Positions 30,841-35,546 of a DNA stretch of 35,546 nt are shown in pieces. This DNA comes from Candidatus Saccharimonadota bacterium. Its GTDB lineage: Bacteria > Patescibacteriota > Saccharimonadia > Saccharimonadales > Saccharimonadaceae. Where the stretch lies: positions 1 through 35,546 of the forward strand of contig JAFRKK010000007.1 in assembly GCA_017431745.1 (NCBI GenBank), written 5' to 3'. Numbering within the stretch: the first letter of the stretch is position 1; every line of letters starts with the position of its first letter. The translations under genes and the position numbers were made by a program. The notes under the pieces are model-generated. The model had not been told where the DNA came from. It was given only the letters and a program-made list of their open reading frames with translations, and did not search any database.

Positions 30841-32797
30841 TCCGACGTACTCCTGCCGAGGACGATTCTTCTTTCTTGATCTTGAATTTGCCTAGCACGC
30901 CAGTATGCTCCACATGTGGCCCACCACACACCTCGCGTGATACCGGGTTATCAAAATCGCCAATCGTGTAAACCTTCAAAACCTCCGGGTATTTATCCCA
31001 GAATTCACCGTGAGCCTTCAACGTATCCCGCGCATATTCTTTATCATACTCATCAAATACCACAGGGAGATCCGCCTCAATCCATTCATTCACCTGCTTT
31101 TCAACTGCAGCTTTTTCCTCGTCGGTTAATTTATGGTCGCAGTTAAAGTCAAAACGCACTCTCTCCGAAGTGATATTCGAACCTTTCTGGCAAGTGCCAG
31201 GATCAACAATCTTCTGTAAAGCCGCAAGCAACAAATGGCACGAAGTGTGATATTTCACAGTTTGTTCGCCGTGATCTTCAAGACCACCCTTGAACATTCC
31301 TTTCGAAGCTGTCTGTGAACGCTCGCGTTGCTCCTTCAAAGCCGCCTCAAATTCCTTTACGTAATCCTTCGACAATTCAATTCCTTGCCTATAACACTCC
31401 TCGACAGATAATTCCATCGGAAAACCGTAAGTATCCTGGAGCTTAAAGAGATCGTGCCCTGATAAGATGGCATTTTCGTCTCGACTCGGCGCATTTCGGA
31501 GCGCGGCAGCGCGAGAGTTAGCGCGCTCGCCCCGTGGCGACGGGCGCGAGCGACGCGGCGCCGAGTGAGATGAAAATGCCATCTTCCGGAGCTCTTTAAG
31601 CCCACGATTCAAAGTTTTCCGAAAAGCACTTTCTTCGCGTAGCATTACATCAAGCGCATCTTCTCGATGTGTCAAAATCGAATCTGGCAAGTCCTTGTAA
31701 TTATCCGCCACAATCGGCACAATCTCGGCTAAGAAATTCGACGAAATACCAAGGTCCAAAGCCCGCAAGATAGCACGGCGAAGTAATCGTCTCATCGCAT
31801 AACCTTGTGCCTTATTAGATGGCGCCAAGCCTTGTGCAGCAAGCAAATACGCGCCCCGAATATGGTCCGCGATTACCCGCATTTCATCGGTGTTATTATC
31901 GTAAGACTTCCCTGAAATCTCCTCCAAATGGTCAATAATCGGCTTCATCAGCGAAATCTTAAACACATCAAACGACCCGATAGATGCCGCCGCAATTCGC
32001 TCCAAACCTCCGCCAAAGTCTACGTTCTTTTTTTCAAGCGGCTCAAACGAACCATCCTCAAGCCGTCTATATTGCATAAAGACCGAATTTCCGATTTCCA
32101 TAAAGCGCGCTCCATCCGAAGCTGGATGCGATTTGCCATATTTCTTGACATCTTGTTTATCTTCACCAAAGTCATAAAACACCTCGGAATCCGGTCCGCA
32201 CGGGTCGCCAATTGGCGTAGATTCACAGCCACCCCCGCGTGACCACCAGTTTTCGTGGTCGCCATAGAAGAAAATCCTCTCACCTGGCTTGATTCCACGC
32301 TTGTCGCCCTCGGCCGCCGTACCAATTTCCGCAACCTTTGCCTCGATTCCAGCCTCCTTAAATACTTTTTTCCAAATTTCTGCCGCTTCCTCATCCTTCG
32401 GAATACCATATTTTTCATTTCCTATAAAACAAGTCACATAAATTTTCTCTGGGTCTAACCCCACAATTTCCGTCAAAAACTTAAAGAAATTCCGAATCTG
32501 CTCTTCCTTAAAATAATCACCTAGCGACCAGTTGCCCAGCATCTCAAACACCGTGGTATGGCGTGGGTCACCCACATCTTCAATGTCTTGCATCCGCATC
32601 GAAGGTTGCGAATCGCAAAGCCTCGTCCCATCCGGATGATCCTTGCCTAGTAGATATGGCAAAAGTGGCTGCATCCCCGAACCGGTAAACAGTGTGGTCG
32701 GATCACCTTCTAAAACTAGCGGTGCCGGCTGAATCACCTTGTGGCCATTTTTAACTTGAAACTCTAAAAATTTTTTTCTAATCTCGTTTGTATCCAT
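30821..32797 (-). CDS. alaS: Alanyl-tRNA synthetase, short form, with palindromic insert
   Basis: 658 residues against about 875 for the full enzyme; the C-Ala domain is absent. Catalytic domain MDTNEIRKKFLEFQVKNGHK, FTGSGMQPLLPYL and GDPCGPDSEVFYDFGED, the tRNA-recognition helices (YAMRRLLRRAI), and the editing domain with HTSCH (HxxxH) and CGGPHVEHTG are all present. Residues about 399-453 contain a palindromic insert (RRSRPSPRGERANSRAAALR) just before LSGHDLFKLQDTYGFP. TATAAT lies 6 bases upstream of the ATG, so the mRNA appears leaderless. Short AlaRS forms are known in reduced genomes. Confidence 0.95.
   Translation of the reverse strand: MDTNEIRKKFLEFQVKNGHKVIQPAPLVLEGDPTTLFTGSGMQPLLPYLLGKDHPDGTRLCDSQPSMRMQDIEDVGDPRHTTVFEMLGNWSLGDYFKEEQIRNFFKFLTEIVGLDPEKIYVTCFIGNEKYGIPKDEEAAEIWKKVFKEAGIEAKVAEIGTAAEGDKRGIKPGERIFFYGDHENWWSRGGGCESTPIGDPCGPDSEVFYDFGEDKQDVKKYGKSHPASDGARFMEIGNSVFMQYRRLEDGSFEPLEKKNVDFGGGLERIAAASIGSFDVFKISLMKPIIDHLEEISGKSYDNNTDEMRVIADHIRGAYLLAAQGLAPSNKAQGYAMRRLLRRAILRALDLGISSNFLAEIVPIVADNYKDLPDSILTHREDALDVMLREESAFRKTLNRGLKELRKMAFSSHSAPRRSRPSPRGERANSRAAALRNAPSRDENAILSGHDLFKLQDTYGFPMELSVEECYRQGIELSKDYVKEFEAALKEQRERSQTASKGMFKGGLEDHGEQTVKYHTSCHLLLAALQKIVDPGTCQKGSNITSERVRFDFNCDHKLTDEEKAAVEKQVNEWIEADLPVVFDEYDKEYARDTLKAHGEFWDKYPEVLKVYTIGDFDNPVSREVCGGPHVEHTGVLGKFKIKKEESSSAGVRRIKAILE
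31441..31601. repeat. In-frame palindromic element in alaS
   Basis: Arms GCTTAAAGAG (31441-31450) with CTCTTTAAGC (31592-31601), AAGATGGCATTTTC (31464-) with GAAAATGCCATCTT (31571-31584), and CTCGGCGC with GCGCCGAG. The core CCCGTGGCGACGGG is at 31531-31544. The inner about 65 bp differ at a single position from the cysteine desulfurase element, while the arms are unrelated. Confidence 0.92.
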
Positions 32798-32803
32798 TTG
32801 TTA

Positions 32804-32844
32804 ATTATACCATACTTGACGACCTCGTGCCAACGTGCTATGAT
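32804..32844. promoter_or_regulatory. Divergent promoters of alaS and the small basic protein
   Basis: Minus strand: TGG-TATAAT (32804-32809) 6 bases before alaS. Plus strand: TTGACG (32816-32821), 17-bp spacer, TGC-TATGAT (32839-32844). Confidence 0.6.
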
Positions 32845-32871
32845 AATCATAAGTATAATAAAGGAATTTTT

Positions 32872-33078
32872 ATGGCTCAAGCAAAAAAGAAAACTGCAAC
32901 TAAAACTGCGAAAAAAACCACTGCAAAATCCGGTGCCCGCAAAAAAACAGCAACTCGCACTACCAAAGCTAAAGGCATCAGTAATCGCGAGCGTGCACAC
33001 ATCTATATTGTCACTATCATGAGTATGATCGTCGCCATGTTGCTTTGTGCCGATGTTGCAATGATGGTTGTTCGCTAA
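32872..33078 (+). CDS. Small Lys/Ala/Thr-rich single-helix membrane protein
   Basis: 68 residues from the ATG at 32872 (AAAGGAA site upstream); a longer frame start at 32788 lies in the promoter. MAQAKKKTATKTAKKTTAKS is a histone-H1-like basic tail, followed by a helix (IYIVTIMSMIVAMLLCADVA) near the C-terminus. The basic tail should stay cytoplasmic and may touch DNA or ribosomes; that is inference. Its stop is directly followed by the stop of mnmA on the other strand with no bases between. Confidence 0.65.
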   Translation: MAQAKKKTATKTAKKTTAKSGARKKTATRTTKAKGISNRERAHIYIVTIMSMIVAMLLCADVAMMVVR

Positions 33079-34302
33079 TTACGCAATAATTCCACCACCT
33101 AGGCAAATTTCACCATCATATAACACAGCGCTCTGTCCCGAAGCAGGGCGCTTTACTTCATGCTCAAACTTTAATGTATTTCCATCAAGAATTGCCGGAA
33201 TCAATGGTGCCCGGTGACGCAAACGCACTAGCACATTCAAAGCTCTTCCGCTTCGTTCGGGGCCGCGTCCGGCCGGCCCGTCGCCACGGGCGGCCGGCGC
33301 TAATTCTCGCGCTGTCGCGCTCCGAAATGCCCCGAACCGAAGCAGAAGATCTTTTAACTCTAGTTCCTTAGTCCACAGTTCCTTATTATTTAAATTCTTT
33401 GATATATACACAATGTTTTTGGCGATATCCTTTTTCACGACATAATACGGCACTTCGGCAGCAATGTATAAACCGTGTCTTTGCCCAATCGTATAAAACA
33501 CCGCACCTTCGTGGTAGCCTAACACTTTTTCGGTCTCAATTTCTCGTATTTCACCCGGCTCCGCCTCCACATATTTTTTCAAAAAATCTTTCATCCCCAC
33601 TTCGCCCACAAAACACACCCCCATCGATTCTTTCTTATAGGCATTATGTAATCCATGCTTTTCCGCCAACTTTTTCACCTCCGGCTTCATCATTCCCCCA
33701 ATCGGGAACAAGGTGTGCCGTAATGCTTCCTCCGAAATCCGGTATAAAAAATACGTCTGATCTTTATTCTCATCAACCGCCCGCATTAGGCAAGCTGAGG
33801 ACGATTCAGAACATACTTCTCGGGGGCTTTCGGAGGTTACGACCGAGAATGAGGGCGCTTCGCCCGTAACGACGGGCCGAAGCGACCCGTCCCCCGAGAA
33901 GTCATGTTCGAATCGTCCTATTCTTGCATAGTGCCCGGTAGCAATAAAGTCAGCCCCTTCCTCCATCGCTTTCTCGTAGAATAATTTAAATTTGATCTCT
34001 TGATTACACATGATGTCCGGATTCGGCGTATTACCTTTGCGAAACTCCTCAAGCATATATTCAACCACTTTTTCTCGATACGAATCTTCAAAATCCCACA
34101 CCTTAAAATCAATCCCCAGTTTCACTGCCACCCGCTTTGCATCGGCGAGGTCTTCCGCCCAAGGACACTTCATTCCTGGCAAATCCTCAGACCAGTTTTT
34201 CATGTACACCCCCACCACTTTGTATCCTTGCTCCTGCAAAATTAGCGCCGATACCGACGAATCCACCCCTCCGCTCATCCCTACATACACCGTTTTAGCC
34301 AT
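33079..34302 (-). CDS. mnmA: tRNA-specific 2-thiouridylase with two palindromic inserts
   Basis: 407 residues against about 360 usual. PP-loop GMSGGVDSSVSALIL at the N-terminus, VYMKNW, CPWAEDLADAKRVA, PNPDIMCNQEIKF (first catalytic Cys) and ESMGVCFVGEVGMKDFL (second Cys), YTIGQRHGLYIA. It makes s2U34 in Lys/Glu/Gln tRNAs using sulfur from the cysteine desulfurase encoded just upstream, which it overlaps by 8 bases. Insert 1 (residues about 126-171) follows HYARIGRFE and precedes DENKDQTYFL. Insert 2 (about 316-355) interrupts the C-terminal beta-barrel domain. Confidence 0.95.
   Translation of the reverse strand: MAKTVYVGMSGGVDSSVSALILQEQGYKVVGVYMKNWSEDLPGMKCPWAEDLADAKRVAVKLGIDFKVWDFEDSYREKVVEYMLEEFRKGNTPNPDIMCNQEIKFKLFYEKAMEEGADFIATGHYARIGRFEHDFSGDGSLRPVVTGEAPSFSVVTSESPREVCSESSSACLMRAVDENKDQTYFLYRISEEALRHTLFPIGGMMKPEVKKLAEKHGLHNAYKKESMGVCFVGEVGMKDFLKKYVEAEPGEIREIETEKVLGYHEGAVFYTIGQRHGLYIAAEVPYYVVKKDIAKNIVYISKNLNNKELWTKELELKDLLLRFGAFRSATARELAPAARGDGPAGRGPERSGRALNVLVRLRHRAPLIPAILDGNTLKFEHEVKRPASGQSAVLYDGEICLGGGIIA
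33238..33356. repeat. In-frame palindromic element in mnmA (C-terminal insert)
   Basis: AAAGCTCTTCCGCTTCG from 33239 pairs with CGAAGCAGAAGATCTTT, then TTCGGGG with CCCCGAA. The core CCCGTCGCCACGGG at 33277-33290 is in the opposite orientation to the alaS and desulfurase copies. Its hairpin stem is CCGGCCG/CGGCCGG instead of GCTCG/CGAGC, a compensatory replacement of both strands. Confidence 0.9.
33790..33927. repeat. In-frame palindromic element in mnmA (N-terminal insert)
   Basis: GCAAG...AGGACGATTC (33790-33807) pairs with GAATCGTCCT...CTTGC (33910-33927), then ACTTCTCGGGGG with CCCCCGAGAAGT. Core CCCGTAACGACGGG at 33863-33876. It is near-identical inside to obgE insert 2, but it is translated from the opposite strand. 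Confidence 0.9.
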
Positions 34303-35530
34303 TTATTCGCGCCCTTTCCTTAGTCACAACCTCATTAATAATCTTTGCGGCTTCACGAATTTTTGCCTCATCATTGGTTTCACCAAACGTAATTCGCAAA
34401 GACCCAGCAATCGCTTCGTCTGTCAGCCCAATCGCCTTCAAAACATGCGACTTTTCACCTTTTGAGGCCGCACAGGCTGCGCCAGTCGCCACATAAACAC
34501 CTTTTTCTTCCAACGCAAAAATCAGCCTCTCCGCATCAAGTCCCGGAAAACTCACCACCACAAAATTATCCAAAGCATGTTTTTTGTTAATCAGTTCGTA
34601 ATCTTTTAACTCGTCCAACAATATCTTTCGCCAGGCCGCATATTTTTTGCGATTACCATTCGTATGTTCTTTGGCTAGAGAAAGAGCTTTAGCAAAACCA
34701 ATCACGCCCGGCACGTTTTCTGTACCAGACCTTAGCCCGCGTTCCTGCCCTCCGCCACAAGTAAGCGGTAAAAGCTCGGCATCATGCGACACATATAAAG
34801 CTCCTACTCCCTTCGGTCCATATACTTTCGCGGCGTTCAAAGTCAACAAATCGACCCCCAGCCGCGCCACATTAATATCTAATAGATTCATAGCCTGCGA
34901 CGCATCCGAATGTAATAATAATTGCGTCTTAACTCCCCGCTTCATTCGGTCCAGTTTTACCTCCCTCAAAATTCTGGCAATTTCCGCAAGCGGCTGAATC
35001 GTCCCCAGCTCATTATTCGCAAGGCTAACCGAAACCAACTGCACCTCATCTGTAATTTTATTCTTCAAATCCTCAAGATTAATCACTCCATTCGCCAGCA
35101 CCTTAATCGCTTCACCCCCATACTGCTCCGCCACCCGCCGCACCGAATCATGCTCCGTCTCCAGATAAAGAACAGAACATATGCTTTGGCTCGGGGTATT
35201 TCGGAGCGCGGCAGCGCGAGAATTAGCGCGCTCGCCCCGTGGCGACGGGCGCGAGCGACGCGACCCCGAGCGAAGCATATGTTCTGTGTCTATAGCTGTA
35301 AACGCCAAATTATTCGCTTCGGTCGCCCCAGCAGTAATCACAAGGTCCGATTGCTTAGCTCCTATTGTGTGCGCAATCTCCCCCTTCGCCGCTTCATACT
35401 CGGCCGCAACTTGCTTCGCTGGCAAATACGCCGCTGACGGATTAAAGAACTGGACATCAAAATACGGCTTCATGGCCTTCAAAACTCGCGCATCAACCGG
35501 CGTCGCCGCCGCATGGTCCAGATATATCAT
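34295..35530 (-). CDS. iscS: Cysteine desulfurase (NifS/IscS-like) with palindromic insert
   Basis: 411 residues. MIYLDHAAATPVDARVL is the class V aminotransferase N-terminus. LETEHDSVRR holds the PLP-stacking His, LLHSDASQAM the PLP-binding Asp/Gln, NAAKVYGPKGVGALYV the Lys Schiff base, and VATGAACAASKGEKSHVL the catalytic Cys loop. Residues about 79-122 (RRSRPSPRGERANSRAAALR) are a palindromic insert just before the EHDSV motif. It supplies sulfur to MnmA, whose gene overlaps. TATAAT lies 7 bases before the ATG. IscS, SufS and NifS assignments cannot be separated here. Confidence 0.92.
   Translation of the reverse strand: MIYLDHAAATPVDARVLKAMKPYFDVQFFNPSAAYLPAKQVAAEYEAAKGEIAHTIGAKQSDLVITAGATEANNLAFTAIDTEHMLRSGSRRSRPSPRGERANSRAAALRNTPSQSICSVLYLETEHDSVRRVAEQYGGEAIKVLANGVINLEDLKNKITDEVQLVSVSLANNELGTIQPLAEIARILREVKLDRMKRGVKTQLLLHSDASQAMNLLDINVARLGVDLLTLNAAKVYGPKGVGALYVSHDAELLPLTCGGGQERGLRSGTENVPGVIGFAKALSLAKEHTNGNRKKYAAWRKILLDELKDYELINKKHALDNFVVVSFPGLDAERLIFALEEKGVYVATGAACAASKGEKSHVLKAIGLTDEAIAGSLRITFGETNDEAKIREAAKIINEVVTKERARING
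35165..35294. repeat. In-frame palindromic element in the cysteine desulfurase gene
   Basis: ACAGAACATATGCTT (35173-) pairs with AAGCATATGTTCTGT, then GCTCGGGGT with ACCCCGAGC. The core CCCGTGGCGACGGG is at 35236-35249. The inner sequence matches the alaS element at all but one position. Confidence 0.92.
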
Positions 35531-35537
35531 ACAATAT

Positions 35538-35543
35538 ATTATA
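35538..35543 (-). promoter_or_regulatory. Near-leaderless promoter of iscS-mnmA
   Basis: TGT-TATAAT on the minus strand ends 7 bases before the ATG at 35530. Confidence 0.6.
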
Positions 35544-35546
35544 ACA

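Noticed and set aside
33241-33340. Assembly error or contaminating GC-rich sequence in mnmA
   Set aside because: The frame is intact through the block, it is palindromic with local flanks, and related blocks occur in several other genes.
17956-35294. CRISPR array or integron as an explanation for the repeated GC-rich blocks
   Set aside because: The repeats are dispersed, palindromic, inside genes and not spaced regularly; no cas or integrase gene is present.

Overview
The window looks like chromosomal DNA of a small-genome Patescibacteria/CPR bacterium, most likely Candidatus Saccharibacteria (TM7). This is an inference from gene content: three secreted FISUMP-domain surface proteins, a baseplate-J-like membrane protein, a short alanyl-tRNA synthetase, a LysM-CHAP hydrolase and an LPXTG-like anchored protein, plus compact operons with 1-8 bp overlaps. 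TGA acts as a normal stop (gap, rluB-like gene, CHAP protein context), so the UGA-Gly recoding of SR1/Gracilibacteria does not apply.

Layout. 1-1483: FISUMP surface protein 1. 1561-5345 (minus): gap-rpiB-rpe-pfkB-LOG, a sugar-phosphate operon. 5387-5591: a giant palindrome that includes the end of rpsG. 5572-6464 (minus): rpsL-rpsG. 6465-7377: a region without a long gene that holds an rpsL leader, a candidate sRNA, a 28-codon ORF with a strong ribosome site, and a structured leader for the next gene. 7378-9114: FISUMP protein 2. 9112-9328: a second giant palindrome. 9334-16396 (minus): tig, an FAD oxidoreductase, two small membrane/soluble proteins, tRNA-Leu(UAG), a wall-anchored protein, rsmD and recG. 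16430-19125 (plus): candidate sRNA, trmD, obgE. 19135-23514 (minus): baseplate-J-like protein, a RuvX-MltG fusion, LysM-CHAP hydrolase. 23563-27913 (plus): histidine kinase, response regulator, pseudouridine synthase, FtsA-like ATPase. 27925-29742: FISUMP protein 3 with its own structured leader. 29846-30840: small operon ending in a prolyl-tRNA editing protein. 30821-32797: alaS. 32872-35530: a small basic membrane protein and iscS-mnmA.

Main discovery candidate. Seven palindromic elements of about 115-160 bp lie in frame INSIDE housekeeping genes (obgE twice, mnmA twice, alaS, the cysteine desulfurase and the RluB-like synthase). All share a core CCCGTnnmGACGGG hairpin. They occur in both orientations, show compensatory stem changes, and are translated as Ser/Arg/Pro/Gly-rich inserts. 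This resembles Rickettsia palindromic elements, but here the outer arms are different at each locus and are inverted copies of the local host sequence. Two further palindromes lie in disordered linkers (histidine kinase tail, RuvX-MltG junction). Three giant 170-220 bp palindromes sit at gene ends and also include host coding sequence in one arm.

Other signals. FISUMP genes 2 and 3 have 5' leaders with unrelated sequence but the same fold: a long stem from the start site whose apical loop is complementary to the U-rich segment just 3' of the stem. They also share an identical 68-nt nested hairpin in their signal-peptide coding region. Most promoters carry an extended TGNTATAAT -10 box, and at least eight genes have this box 6-7 nt before the ATG, implying leaderless mRNAs.
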